In this document: piece after piece, positions 18,561-26,676 of the stretch
Layout of the letters: each line of letters starts with the position of its first letter
How positions within the stretch are numbered: the stretch's first letter is position 1
Assembly (NCBI RefSeq): GCF_008329535.1
Contig: NZ_NPKR01000002.1
Coordinates: forward strand, 186,001-250,000
DNA from: Mycolicibacterium sp. P1-18
GTDB taxonomy: Bacteria; Actinomycetota; Actinomycetes; Mycobacteriales; Mycobacteriaceae
Direction of reading: 5' to 3'
Length of the DNA stretch: 64,000 bases
Translations under genes and position numbers: made by a program
The notes under the pieces: model-generated
Database searches by the model: none
Told to the model about the DNA's origin: nothing
What the model saw: the letters and a program-made list of their open reading frames with translations, nothing else

Positions 18561-18665
18561 ACCTTTGGCGGTGACGATCGTGTAAATCCATGACCAAAAT
18601 GCGCGGTGAACCGGATCCAATGGTTGACTCAGACCCATGTTCGTCGGTTTCGAGAGGCAGGGCAC

Positions 18666-20018
18666 GTGACTTTGGAGCTCTCCGAGTTGAAGAAGATGGT
18701 CACCGAGGGAGACGTCGACACCGTCATCGTCGCCTTCACCGACATGCAGGGGAGGCTGACCGGCAAGCGGATCTCGGCCCGGTTGTTCGTCGACGACGTG
18801 ATCGCCAACGGTGCCGAGTGCTGCAACTACCTGCTGGCCGTCGACGTCGACATGAACACCGTCGACGGATACAAGATGTCGAGCTGGGAAGCCGGCTACG
18901 GCGACATGGTGATGACGCCCGACTTCTCCACCCTGCGTCGGATTCCGTGGCTGCCGGCCACCGCGCTGGTGATGGCCGATCTCGGGTGGCACGACGGATC
19001 GCCGGTGCGCCCGTCGCCGCGCGGAATCCTGCGCGCGCAGCTCGACCGGCTGGCTCAGCGGGGGATGGCCGCGGTGGCGGCCACCGAACTCGAGTTCATC
19101 GTGTTCGACGACTCCTTCCGCGAGGCGTGGGCCAAGGGTTACACCAAGTTGACCGCCGCCACGGACTACAACATCGACTACAACATGCTGGCGTCGACCC
19201 GGATGGAGCCGTTGCTTCGTGACATCCGCAACGGCATGGAGGGCGCGGGCCTCTACTGCGAGGGCGTCAAGGGCGAGTGCAACCTCGGCCAGCAGGAGAT
19301 CGGCTTCCGCTACGACGAGGCGCTCGTCACCTGTGACAACCACACGATCTACAAGAACGGCGCCAAGGAAATCGCCGACCAACACGGCAAGAGCCTGACC
19401 TTCATGGCGAAGTTCGACGAGCGGGAGGGCAACAGCTGCCACATCCACCTGTCCTTCCGTGGCACGGACGGCTCTGCGGTGTTCTCCGACGACGACGACC
19501 CACTCGGCATGTCGCCGATGTTCCGCAGCTTCCTGGCGGGCCAACTCGCCACGCTGCGCGAGCTGACGTTGTTCTACGCACCGAACGTCAACTCCTACAA
19601 GCGCTTCGTCGACGGCAGCTTCGCCCCGACCGCCGTCGCGTGGGGCCTGGACAACCGCACCTGCGCGCTGCGGGTGGTCGGGCACGGGCACGGGATGCGG
19701 ATGGAGTGCCGCGCGCCGGGCGGTGACGTCAACCAGTACCTGGCGGTCGCCGCGCTGATCGCGGGCGGACTGCACGGCATCGACCAGCAGCTGGAGCTGT
19801 CCGAGCCGTGCGCGGGCAACGCGTACACCAGTGGCGCGGAACGACTTCCGACCACGCTCGCCGAGGCGGCCGAGCTGTTCGAGGCGTCGACCGTCGCCCG
19901 CGAGGCGTTCGGCGACGACGTCGTCGAGCACTACCTCAACAACGCCCGCATCGAATTGAAGGCCTTCAATTCGGCGGTGACCGACTGGGAGAGGCGCCGT
20001 GGCTTCGAACGGCTCTAG
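18666..20018 (+). CDS. glnA4: Glutamine synthetase-like gamma-glutamyl-amine ligase (GlnA4 type)
   Basis: A 450-residue protein of the GS-like family that couples glutamate to an amine with ATP. Metal/ATP-binding stretches are present: T-E-L-E-F-I-V-F, G-E-C-N-L-G-Q-Q-E-I, S-C-H-I-H-L-S and E-C-R-A-P-G-G-D-V-N. The N-terminal D-x-Q-G-R pattern (F-T-D-M-Q-G-R-L-T-G-K-R) replaces the loop of true glutamine synthetases that binds ammonium. The GTG at 18666 is preferred (GAGGCAGG upstream, length like M. tuberculosis GlnA4, 457); the frame could extend to 18606. In Streptomyces coelicolor a GlnA4 is described as gamma-glutamylethanolamide synthetase, while GlnA3 handles polyamines. It overlaps the hydrolase gene by 20 bases, the start of an operon. 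Confidence 0.9.
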   Translation: MTLELSELKKMVTEGDVDTVIVAFTDMQGRLTGKRISARLFVDDVIANGAECCNYLLAVDVDMNTVDGYKMSSWEAGYGDMVMTPDFSTLRRIPWLPATALVMADLGWHDGSPVRPSPRGILRAQLDRLAQRGMAAVAATELEFIVFDDSFREAWAKGYTKLTAATDYNIDYNMLASTRMEPLLRDIRNGMEGAGLYCEGVKGECNLGQQEIGFRYDEALVTCDNHTIYKNGAKEIADQHGKSLTFMAKFDEREGNSCHIHLSFRGTDGSAVFSDDDDPLGMSPMFRSFLAGQLATLRELTLFYAPNVNSYKRFVDGSFAPTAVAWGLDNRTCALRVVGHGHGMRMECRAPGGDVNQYLAVAALIAGGLHGIDQQLELSEPCAGNAYTSGAERLPTTLAEAAELFEASTVAREAFGDDVVEHYLNNARIELKAFNSAVTDWERRRGFERL

Positions 20019-20760
20019 ACCGGCAGTCGGACTGACGACGTATCTGCAACAGGCGCAGACCGGGGTCTGGGACGTCCGGGCCAGCTTCCTGCCCGCCGTC
20101 TACGTCGAAGGCGTCACCTCCGCGGGTGGCATCGCCATGCTGCTGCCGCCGCAGCCCGTCGACGACGCCGTCGTCGACCGCGTGCTGAACGGTTTGGACG
20201 GCCTGGTGATCACCGGCGGCCGCGACGTCGACCCCGCCCGGTACGGCCAGGACGCGCACGAGCTCACCGACGAGCCGGCGCTGGACCGCGACGCGTGGGA
20301 ATTCGCCCTCGTGCGAGGGGCATTGGCGCGCGAGCTGCCGGTGCTCGGCATCTGCCGCGGTGCGCAGGTGCTCAACGTCGCACTCGGTGGCACCCTGCAC
20401 CAGCACCTGCCCGACGTGGTCGGGCACTACCAGCATCAGCTGGGCAACGCGGTGTTCAGCACCTCGAAGATCCAGACGGTGCCGGGCACCCGGGTCGCCG
20501 CGCTGATCGGCACGACCACCGACGCCCAGTGCTACCACCATCAGGCCATCGCCGAACTCGGCAAGGGGCTGATGGCGAGCGCCTGGGATCCGGACGGCGT
20601 CATCGAGGCCGTCGAGAAACATGGCGACGCATTCGTCGTGGCCGTCCAGTGGCACCCGGAGGAGCGGCTCGACGACCTGCGGCTGTTCGCCGGCGTCGTC
20701 GAGGCGGCCGCGGAGTACGCATCCAAGAAGCACTCAACGTTGGAGAGGAATAGCGCGTGA
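19999..20760 (+). CDS. Class I glutamine amidotransferase-like gamma-glutamyl hydrolase (PuuD type)
   Basis: A 253-residue cytosolic enzyme. It has the peptidase C26 motifs: nucleophile Cys119 in G-I-C-R-G-A-Q-V-L-N and the C-terminal V-Q-W-H-P-E-E. N-terminal G-L-V-I-T-G-G-R-D-V-D-P-x-x-Y is typical of gamma-glutamyl-GABA hydrolase. It would free glutamate from the oxidised gamma-glutamyl product. The GTG at 19999 has GGGAGAGG upstream and lies within the end of glnA4; it overlaps the aldehyde dehydrogenase gene by four bases. The order glnA4-hydrolase-aldC-SDR equals Rv2860c-Rv2857c. Confidence 0.9.
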   Translation: MASNGSRPAVGLTTYLQQAQTGVWDVRASFLPAVYVEGVTSAGGIAMLLPPQPVDDAVVDRVLNGLDGLVITGGRDVDPARYGQDAHELTDEPALDRDAWEFALVRGALARELPVLGICRGAQVLNVALGGTLHQHLPDVVGHYQHQLGNAVFSTSKIQTVPGTRVAALIGTTTDAQCYHHQAIAELGKGLMASAWDPDGVIEAVEKHGDAFVVAVQWHPEERLDDLRLFAGVVEAAAEYASKKHSTLERNSA

Positions 20761-22121
20761 GCACGTCCACACTGATCAACCCGGCGACGGAGGAGGTGCT
20801 GCGCACCGTCGAGATGCTCGACGTACCCGCCGTCGACGACGCGGTGGCGCGCGCGAGGTCCGCCCAGAAGCAGTGGGCCAGGCTCGCTCCCGCCGAGCGG
20901 GCTGCCGCGCTGCGCTCGTTCGCCGCGGTGGTCGACGCCCACGTCGGCGAGTTGGCCGCCCTGGAGGTGGCCAACTCCGGCCACGTGATCGGCAACGCCG
21001 AGTGGGAGGCGGGCCACGTCCGCGACGTGCTGCAGTTCTACTCCGCCAGTCCGGAACGCATGTCCGGCAAGCAGATTCCCGTGGCGGGCGGGCTCGACGT
21101 CACGTTCAACGAGCCCCTCGGCGTCGTCGCGGTGATCGCACCGTGGAACTTCCCGATGACCATCGCGTCGTGGGGTTTCGTGCCCGCCCTGGCCGCCGGC
21201 AACGCCGTGCTGGTCAAGCCGGCCGAGATCACCCCCCTGACGACGATGCGGCTGGCCGAGCTGGGCCTCGAGGCGGGCCTGCCCGAGGGTCTCTTCCAGG
21301 TGCTGCCCGGCAAGGGATCGGTCGTGGGGGAGCGCTTCATCAGCCATCCCGACGTCCGCAAGATCGTCTTCACCGGATCCACCGAGGTGGGCGTGAAGGT
21401 GATGGCCGGTGCCGCGCAACAGGTCAAGCGGGTGACCCTGGAACTCGGCGGCAAGAGCGCCAACATCGTCTTCGACGACTGCGACCTGGAGAAGGCCGCC
21501 GCGACCGCACCCTACGGCGTGTTCGACAACGCCGGCCAGGACTGCTGTGCGCGCAGCCGAATCCTGGTGCAGCGCAACGTCTACGACCGCTTCATGGAGC
21601 TGCTCGAACCGGCGGTCAAGGGTGTCGTCGTCGGCGACCCGAATTCCCGGGACAGCGAGATGGGGCCGCTGGTGTCGCGGCCCCACTTCGACACCGTGTC
21701 GTCCTACGTGCCCGACGACGCGCCGATCGCATTCCAGGGGTCTGCGCCCAAGGGCCCCGGATACTGGTTCCCGCCAACGGTTCTCACCCCGCAGCGCTCC
21801 GACCGCACGGTCACCGAGGAGATCTTCGGACCCGTCGTCACCGTGCTGCCGTTCGAGGACGAGTCCGACGCGATCGAGCTCGCCAACGACAGCCCGTACG
21901 GCCTGTCCGGTTCCATCTGGACCGACAACCTGTCGCGGGCGATGAGGGTGTCCCGGGCGGTGGAGTCCGGCAACCTGTCGGTGAACTCGCACTCCTCGGT
22001 GCGCTACAACACCCCGTTCGGCGGCTTCAAGCAGTCGGGACTCGGGCGCGAGCTCGGACCCGACGCGCCGCTGCACTTCACCGAAACCAAGAACGTCTTC
22101 TTTGCGATTGGAGAGCTCTAG
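20757..22121 (+). CDS. aldC: NAD(P)-dependent aldehyde dehydrogenase (AldC/PuuC-like)
   Basis: A 454-residue ALDH-superfamily enzyme. Catalytic Cys263 lies in G-Q-D-C-C-A-R-S-R and the general base Glu229 in L-E-L-G-G-K-S-A-N; the nucleotide-binding F-T-G-S-T-E-V-G and P-W-N-F-P are present. A second Cys follows the catalytic one directly. In this operon it should oxidise a gamma-glutamyl-amino-aldehyde to the acid. GTG start at the GTGA overlap, GGAGAGG upstream. The SDR start follows its TAG stop without a gap. Confidence 0.93.
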   Translation: MSTSTLINPATEEVLRTVEMLDVPAVDDAVARARSAQKQWARLAPAERAAALRSFAAVVDAHVGELAALEVANSGHVIGNAEWEAGHVRDVLQFYSASPERMSGKQIPVAGGLDVTFNEPLGVVAVIAPWNFPMTIASWGFVPALAAGNAVLVKPAEITPLTTMRLAELGLEAGLPEGLFQVLPGKGSVVGERFISHPDVRKIVFTGSTEVGVKVMAGAAQQVKRVTLELGGKSANIVFDDCDLEKAAATAPYGVFDNAGQDCCARSRILVQRNVYDRFMELLEPAVKGVVVGDPNSRDSEMGPLVSRPHFDTVSSYVPDDAPIAFQGSAPKGPGYWFPPTVLTPQRSDRTVTEEIFGPVVTVLPFEDESDAIELANDSPYGLSGSIWTDNLSRAMRVSRAVESGNLSVNSHSSVRYNTPFGGFKQSGLGRELGPDAPLHFTETKNVFFAIGEL

Positions 22122-22895
22122 ATGGATCTGACCCAGCGGCTGGCGGGCAAGGTCGCCGTCATCACCGGCGGCGCCAGCGGTATCGGTCTCGCGACGGCCA
22201 AGCGGATGCGGGCCGAGGGCGCGACGATCGTGATCGGCGACATCGACCCCACCACCGGCAAGAGCGTCGCGGGTGACCTCAACGGCACCTTCGTCCAGGT
22301 CGACGTCTCCGACCAAGCGGCCGTGGACAACCTGTTCGACACCGCCGCCGAGACCCATGGCTCGGTCGACATCGCGTTCAACAACGCGGGCATCAGCCCC
22401 CCGGAGGACGACCTGATCGAGGTCACCGGCATCGACGCCTGGGACCGCGTGCAGGACATCAACCTCAAGTCGGTGTTCTTCTGCTGCAAGGCCGCGCTGC
22501 GGCACATGGTCCCGGCGCAGAAGGGGTCGATCGTCAACACCGCCTCGTTCGTCGCGGTCAACGGCTCGGCAACCTCGCAGATCTCCTACACGGCGTCCAA
22601 GGGCGGCGTGCTGGCGATGTCGCGCGAGCTCGGAATCCAGTACGCGCGCCAGGGCATTCGGGTCAACGCGCTGTGCCCCGGCCCGGTGAACACCCCGTTG
22701 CTGCAGGAGCTCTTCGCCAAGGACCCGGAGCGCGCGGCGCGCCGGTTGATCCACGTGCCGATGGGCCGGTTCGCCGAGCCCGACGAGCTGGCCGCCGCGG
22801 TCACCTTCCTCGCCAGTGACGACGCGTCGTTCATCACCGGGTCGACCTTCCTGGTCGACGGCGGCATCACCGGCCACTACGTGACGCCGCTGTAG
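22122..22895 (+). CDS. Short-chain dehydrogenase/reductase of the amine operon
   Basis: A 257-residue classical SDR. Cofactor motif T-G-G-A-S-G-I-G (about 16-23), an acidic residue after strand 2 (G-D-I-D) that favours NAD, N-N-A-G-I, catalytic Ser in N-T-A-S-F and Y-T-A-S-K. The ATG abuts the aldC stop. Annotated relatives (Rv2857c) are called 3-oxoacyl-ACP reductase-like by family only. Its fixed place after glnA4, hydrolase and aldC suggests it oxidises an alcohol group of the gamma-glutamylated substrate to the aldehyde that AldC uses. Confidence 0.9.
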   Translation: MDLTQRLAGKVAVITGGASGIGLATAKRMRAEGATIVIGDIDPTTGKSVAGDLNGTFVQVDVSDQAAVDNLFDTAAETHGSVDIAFNNAGISPPEDDLIEVTGIDAWDRVQDINLKSVFFCCKAALRHMVPAQKGSIVNTASFVAVNGSATSQISYTASKGGVLAMSRELGIQYARQGIRVNALCPGPVNTPLLQELFAKDPERAARRLIHVPMGRFAEPDELAAAVTFLASDDASFITGSTFLVDGGITGHYVTPL

Positions 22896-22900
22896 ACGCC

Positions 22901-23632
22901 GTGACCGCCCACCCCGCACCGGATCCGCAGCCCGCCAGCGAGGCGATGCTGCGTCCGGTGCGGCTGGGCAACGCCTTCGAGGACACCGTCGGGCGATTGC
23001 TCGAGACCATCCGGCTGGGGTTGTTGAAGCCGGGGGAGTCGCTACCGCCGGAACGCGAACTCGCCGCGCGGCTCGGCGTCAGCCGTGACACCGTGCGCGA
23101 CGCCATCAGGTCGTTGTCCGACGCGGGGTACCTGGTGTCGCGTCGTGGTCGGTACGGCGGCACGTTCCTGGCCGACGACCTGCCGGCTCCCAGTGCCGAC
23201 GGCGTGCGCTTCAGCCGCGCGGACATCGACGACGCGCTGCGGCTGCGGGAGGTGCTGGAGGTGGGGGCGGCCCGGATGGCGGCGGGCCGGACGTTGACCG
23301 CCGCCGAACGCGAAACCCTGTGGGCCAAGCTGACCGACGTCCGCGGCGCCGCGCTGGAGGACTACCGCCGGCTGGACTCCCGGTTGCATCTCGCCATCGC
23401 CGAGGCCGCCGGGACGCCGTCGCTGGTCCCCCTGGTGGCGGAGAACCGGATGCGTCTCAACGAGCTGCTCGACCACATTCCGCTGCTCGCCCGCAACATC
23501 GTCCACTCCGACGAACAGCACGAGGCGATCGTGATGGCGATCCTGGCCGGGGACGCCGACGGGGCGGCCGAGACGATGGCCGCGCACGTGTGGGGATCGG
23601 CGTCGCTGCTGCACGGGTTCCTCGACAGCTAG
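22901..23632 (+). CDS. GntR/FadR-family (FCD) transcriptional regulator
   Basis: A 243-residue protein. The N-terminal winged helix (about 22-95) shows L-K-P-G-E-S-L-P-P-E-R-E-L-A and a recognition helix S-R-D-T-V-R-D-A-I-R-S-L. The C-terminal alpha-helical FCD domain shows metal/ligand-site residues D-x3-R, H in R-L-H-L-A-I, H in D-E-Q-H-E-A-I and a late H-V-W-G-S. It begins five bases after the SDR stop and so belongs to the amine operon, where it is the likely local regulator, perhaps acting on the permease-glnA4 divergent region. Its effector is unknown. Confidence 0.87.
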   Translation: MTAHPAPDPQPASEAMLRPVRLGNAFEDTVGRLLETIRLGLLKPGESLPPERELAARLGVSRDTVRDAIRSLSDAGYLVSRRGRYGGTFLADDLPAPSADGVRFSRADIDDALRLREVLEVGAARMAAGRTLTAAERETLWAKLTDVRGAALEDYRRLDSRLHLAIAEAAGTPSLVPLVAENRMRLNELLDHIPLLARNIVHSDEQHEAIVMAILAGDADGAAETMAAHVWGSASLLHGFLDS

Positions 23633-23652
23633 GCGACAGCCGGTCGGTCGAC

Positions 23653-23658
23653 TAAATT
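23653..23658 (+). promoter_or_regulatory. -10 hexamer TAAATT of leaderless arsR-type gene
   Basis: TAAATT ends six bases before the ATG at 23665. No TGAACA half-site is seen near it, so autoregulation through the nicT-type operator is not supported. Confidence 0.5.
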
Positions 23659-23664
23659 GCAGTC

Positions 23665-23991
23665 ATGGAAGCTGGCGGCGAGGCGATGGTGCGACGGGCG
23701 TCCTCGGCGCTGTCCGACGTCGACATCACCGGCTGGACGTTGCGCTTCGACCTGCTGTCCGATCCGAACCGGCTCGAAATCCTCCTCAGCCTGCACCGCG
23801 CGCCCGGCATCTGCGTCAGCGACCTGGCCGCGGTGGTCAACCGCTCGGAGAACTCCGTCTCCCAGGCCCTTCGGGTACTTCGGCAGCAGGGTTGGGTGAG
23901 CAGTACCCGGGTCGGGCGTTCGGTGGCCTACCGGCTCGACGACGAGATCGTCCACGATCTGCTCCACTGGATTGGCGCCGCGCACGGCTGA
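23665..23991 (+). CDS. ArsR/SmtB-family winged-helix regulator
   Basis: A 108-residue protein. The recognition helix region reads S-D-L-A-A-V-V-N-R-S-E-N-S-V-S-Q-A-L-R-V-L, followed by the wing T-R-V-G-R-S-V-A-Y-R-L. The C-terminal helix is rich in possible metal ligands (Asp92, Asp93, Glu94, His97, Asp98, His101, His107), a pattern like alpha-5 metal sites of SmtB/NmtR, although the exact D-x-H-x10-H spacing is not kept. There is no Cys metal motif in alpha-3. It lies 80 bases upstream of nicT, whose promoter carries an ArsR-type inverted repeat, so it is the natural candidate for a nickel/cobalt sensor there. Metal and target are inferred. Confidence 0.83.
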   Translation: MEAGGEAMVRRASSALSDVDITGWTLRFDLLSDPNRLEILLSLHRAPGICVSDLAAVVNRSENSVSQALRVLRQQGWVSSTRVGRSVAYRLDDEIVHDLLHWIGAAHG

Positions 23992-24016
23992 CCTGCCCGT
24001 CCGGGTCGTCCGTCGA

Positions 24017-24040
24017 CCTGAACATCTGTACAGCTAGACA
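24017..24040 (+). promoter_or_regulatory. Operator-like element in the nicT promoter, shared with sodA
   Basis: A 24-bp element holds TGAACA (24019-24024), two bases, TGTACA (24027-24032), an imperfect 6-2-6 inverted repeat, and ends in TAGACA. It matches 20 of 24 positions of the element at 26677-26700 upstream of sodA. TAGACA (24035-24040) is also the likely -35, 18 bases before TAGGCT, so a bound repressor would block polymerase. Confidence 0.65.
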
Positions 24041-24058
24041 GGCGTGCGGACGTCCCCA

Positions 24059-24064
24059 TAGGCT
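24059..24064 (+). promoter_or_regulatory. -10 hexamer TAGGCT of leaderless nicT
   Basis: TAGGCT is 18 bases after TAGACA and seven bases before the GTG at 24072. Confidence 0.6.
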
Positions 24065-24071
24065 CGAACGC

Positions 24072-25184
24072 GTGATCCTCGGTACGTCGTCGGAGTCCCC
24101 GCCCAGCCCGACCACGGTGAGCAGGCTGGATCGCACCGATTGGCTCTCGATTGCCGGCATGGGCACCGTCGTGGTGTTCCTGCACGTATTCGGTTGGGGT
24201 GTCCTGGTCTTCGGCGTCGCCCCACAGCACATCACGCTCGGATCCACCGGGGTGTTCGGCGTCGGTCTGGGCCTGACCGCCTACCTGCTGGGCGTCCGGC
24301 ACGCGTTCGACGCCGACCACATCGCGGTCATCGACAACACCACCCGCAAGCTGGTGGGCGAGGGCAAGCGTTCGCTGTCCGCCGGATTCTGGTTCTCGCT
24401 GGGGCACTCGAGTGTGGTGTTCGGGCTGGCGTTCCTGCTGGCGCTGGGGGTCAAGGCGCTGATCGGACCCGTCCAGGACGAGAACTCGTCGATGCTGCAG
24501 ACCCTCGGCCTGATCGGCTCGCTGGTGGCCGGCACCTTCCTGATCCTGATCGGACTGACCAACTTGTTCGCGGTCGTCGGCATCGCGAGGGTGTTCCGCG
24601 AGATGCGCTCCGGCGAATTCGACGAAGCCGAACTGGAACGCCAACTCAACAACCGCGGGTTCATGGCCCGGCTGCTCGGGCGCGTGATGCGCCGGGTGGG
24701 CAAGCCGTGGCACCTGTACCCGGTGGGCCTGCTGATGGGGCTGGGCTTCGACACTGCGACGCAGGTGGCGCTGCTGGTGCTCGCCGCGGGCACCGCCGCC
24801 TTCACGCTGCCGTGGTACGCAATCCTGGTGCTGCCGGTGCTGTTCGCGGCCGGGATGAGCCTGTTCGACGCCGCCGACGGAATCTTCATGGCCCGGGCCT
24901 ACGGCTGGGCGTTCCTCAAGCCCATCCGCAAGGTGTACTACAACCTGACCGTCACCCTGCTGTCGGTGTTCGTCGCCCTGGTGATCGGCGTCATCGTGCT
25001 GATCGGACTGCTGGTCGACCGGCTGAACATCCAGTCGGGACCGCTCGCGGTCATCGGTTCGGCCGACCTGGAATTCGTCGGCTTCACCATCGTGGGGCTC
25101 TTCGTGGTGGTGTGGCTGGTCGCGCTGGCGGTCTGGCGGTTCGGCCGGATCGAGGAACGCTGGGAGCCTCAGGCGAACGGGTAG
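24072..25184 (+). CDS. nicT: Nickel/cobalt permease NicT (HoxN/NixA family)
   Basis: A 370-residue membrane protein with about eight hydrophobic segments. The family signature H-A-F-D-A-D-H-I-A-V-I-D-N-T-T-R lies at residues 77 onward, with further signatures L-G-F-D-T-A-T-Q and G-M-S-L-F-D-A-A-D-G. The GTG at 24072 gives the normal length and is seven bases after a -10; the longer frame from 23892 would overlap the arsR gene. It imports Ni(2+) or Co(2+) for urease, hydrogenase, glyoxalase or B12. Its 3' end overlaps the convergent phosphodiesterase gene by 16 bases. Confidence 0.95.
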   Translation: MILGTSSESPPSPTTVSRLDRTDWLSIAGMGTVVVFLHVFGWGVLVFGVAPQHITLGSTGVFGVGLGLTAYLLGVRHAFDADHIAVIDNTTRKLVGEGKRSLSAGFWFSLGHSSVVFGLAFLLALGVKALIGPVQDENSSMLQTLGLIGSLVAGTFLILIGLTNLFAVVGIARVFREMRSGEFDEAELERQLNNRGFMARLLGRVMRRVGKPWHLYPVGLLMGLGFDTATQVALLVLAAGTAAFTLPWYAILVLPVLFAAGMSLFDAADGIFMARAYGWAFLKPIRKVYYNLTVTLLSVFVALVIGVIVLIGLLVDRLNIQSGPLAVIGSADLEFVGFTIVGLFVVVWLVALAVWRFGRIEERWEPQANG

Positions 25185-25963
25185 GGACCGGCGAAGACAC
25201 CAATGTGGTTGGCGTGGCTGATCATTCCCTCGCGCTCGTCCCAGAGGTGCAGTAGGTAGCCCCGCGGTCCGGCATGACTCGACGGCGCGGCAGACGCCTC
25301 GAGTTGGAGGTCGATCTGCGTCGCGGTGCTGGGGCACGTGACCACCACGGTTCGCGCCCACCGTCTGACCATGGACCGGTGGACGTGACCGCACACCACG
25401 ATCTCGACGTTGGGCGCGCGTTCCACGACGGCGGCGAGCTCGGCGCCCGAGAAGTACCGGTACTCGTCCAGATACGGAATGCCGCTGACGAAGGGCGGGT
25501 GGTGCAGCATGATCAGCGTCGGCTTCGTGGTGTCCCGGGCCAGCGTGGTGGCCAGCCAGTCCAGCCCGGCAGCGTCCAAATGCCCGTGGTGGTGGCCGGG
25601 CACCGTCGAGTCCAGTCCGATGATGCGCACCGGATGGTCGTCGACGCAGAAGTGCAGCGGGCCGGTCCGCGGAAGATACGGGTGATCGGCGAACGCGCGA
25701 CGGAAGTTCTCGCGGTCGTCGTGGTTGCCCGGGATGACGAGGTACGGCACCGGCAGTCCGTCGAGGATCTCGCGGACCTGGTGGTACTCCGCGGGTTCGC
25801 CGTGGTCGACCAGGTCGCCGGTGACCAGCACCAGATCCGGGGTGGTGGTCAAGGCGCGCACGTGCTCAACGGCATCGGTCAGGCCGGCGTTCGAATCGAC
25901 GACGTCGTGGTAGAGAACGCCTTTGGGACGAACGTGCGGATCCGACAGTTGCGCTATGAGCAC
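25169..25963 (-). CDS. Metallophosphoesterase, CpdA-like phosphodiesterase
   Basis: A 264-residue calcineurin-like enzyme. All metal-binding blocks are visible: Q-L-S-D-P-H, G-D-L-V-D-H-G-E, G-N-H-D-D, H-H-P-P and C-G-H-V-H-R. This spacing is that of class III cyclic-nucleotide phosphodiesterases such as CpdA/Rv0805, with two metals (Fe/Mn). Start is GTG at 25963, 16 bases after the sodA stop, so it is the second gene of a sodA operon and would share the sodA operator. Cyclic AMP is the likely but unproved substrate. Confidence 0.88.
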   Translation of the reverse strand: MLIAQLSDPHVRPKGVLYHDVVDSNAGLTDAVEHVRALTTTPDLVLVTGDLVDHGEPAEYHQVREILDGLPVPYLVIPGNHDDRENFRRAFADHPYLPRTGPLHFCVDDHPVRIIGLDSTVPGHHHGHLDAAGLDWLATTLARDTTKPTLIMLHHPPFVSGIPYLDEYRYFSGAELAAVVERAPNVEIVVCGHVHRSMVRRWARTVVVTCPSTATQIDLQLEASAAPSSHAGPRGYLLHLWDEREGMISHANHIGVFAGPYPFA

Positions 25964-25979
25964 GTGGCGCCTCGACTCC

Positions 25980-26600
25980 CTAGAAGATCAGCCCCTGTGC
26001 CTTCGTGGTGGCTCCGGCGAACCGGTCCTGGACGTCGGCCCAGTTGACGACGTTCCAGAAGGCCTTGACGTAGTCGGCCTTCACGTTCTTGTACTGGAGG
26101 TAGAACGCGTGCTCCCACATGTCCACCTGCAGCAGGGGAATGATGCCCAGGGGCACGTTGGCCTGCTGATCGTACAGCTGGAAGGTGAGCAGCCGCTGAC
26201 CCAGCGTGTCGTAGCCGAGCACCGCCCAACCCGACCCCTGCAAGCCGTTCGCGGCGGCGGTGAACTGCGCCCGGAACTTGTCGAACGACCCGAAGTGTTC
26301 GTCGATGGCGGCGGCCAGTTCGCCGGTGGGCTTGTCACCGCCGTTGGGGGACAAATTCTTCCACCAGATCGAGTGGTTGACGTGGCCGCCGAGGTGGAAC
26401 GCCAGGTTCTTCTCGTTGAGGAAGATCGCGGCATGGTCGTCGTTGGCGCGCGCCTCCTCGAGTTTGGCGACGGCGTCGTTCACGCCCTTGACGTAGGTGG
26501 CGTGATGCTTGCTGTGGTGAATCTCGTTGATCTCACCGGAGATGTGGGGTTCGAGAGCTCCGTAGTCGTAACCAAGATCGGGTAATGCGTACTCGGCCAT
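25980..26600 (-). CDS. sodA: Superoxide dismutase, Mn-type
   Basis: A 206-residue Fe/Mn-SOD. Metal ligands His28, His76, Asp160 and His164 (D-M-W-E-H) are in place. Residue 145 is Gln (Y-D-Q-Q); M. tuberculosis Fe-SodA has His there and Mn-containing mycobacterial SODs have Gln, so manganese is predicted. AGGA lies before the ATG. In M. tuberculosis the only sodA is far away (Rv3846), so this may be a second, accessory SOD. Its promoter carries the element shared with nicT. No signal peptide is seen, as in other exported mycobacterial SODs that use SecA2. Confidence 0.95.
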   Translation of the reverse strand: MAEYALPDLGYDYGALEPHISGEINEIHHSKHHATYVKGVNDAVAKLEEARANDDHAAIFLNEKNLAFHLGGHVNHSIWWKNLSPNGGDKPTGELAAAIDEHFGSFDKFRAQFTAAANGLQGSGWAVLGYDTLGQRLLTFQLYDQQANVPLGIIPLLQVDMWEHAFYLQYKNVKADYVKAFWNVVNWADVQDRFAGATTKAQGLIF

Positions 26601-26644
26601 GTGTTTTCCTTCTCTCGCGACGGGTGCGTCTTCGTTCGCCGTCC

Positions 26645-26674
26645 AGCCTAGGACTGCATCGCGTCACCTGTCCA
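26645..26674 (-). promoter_or_regulatory. sodA promoter
   Basis: On the minus strand TGGACA (26674-26669), 18 bases, TAGGCT (26650-26645), the same -10 and spacing as nicT. The leader would be about 40 bases. The shared operator lies two bases upstream of the -35. Confidence 0.5.
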
Positions 26675-26676
26675 TG

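Noticed and set aside
18540-18620. FadR/FCD operator (TGGTC-N-GACCA type) in the permease-glnA4 region
   Set aside because: Only half-site-like TGGTC and GACCA pieces are present, without correct spacing or symmetry.
20541-22919. 792-codon open frame on the minus strand
   Set aside because: Antisense to the aldC-SDR genes; no recognisable motif.
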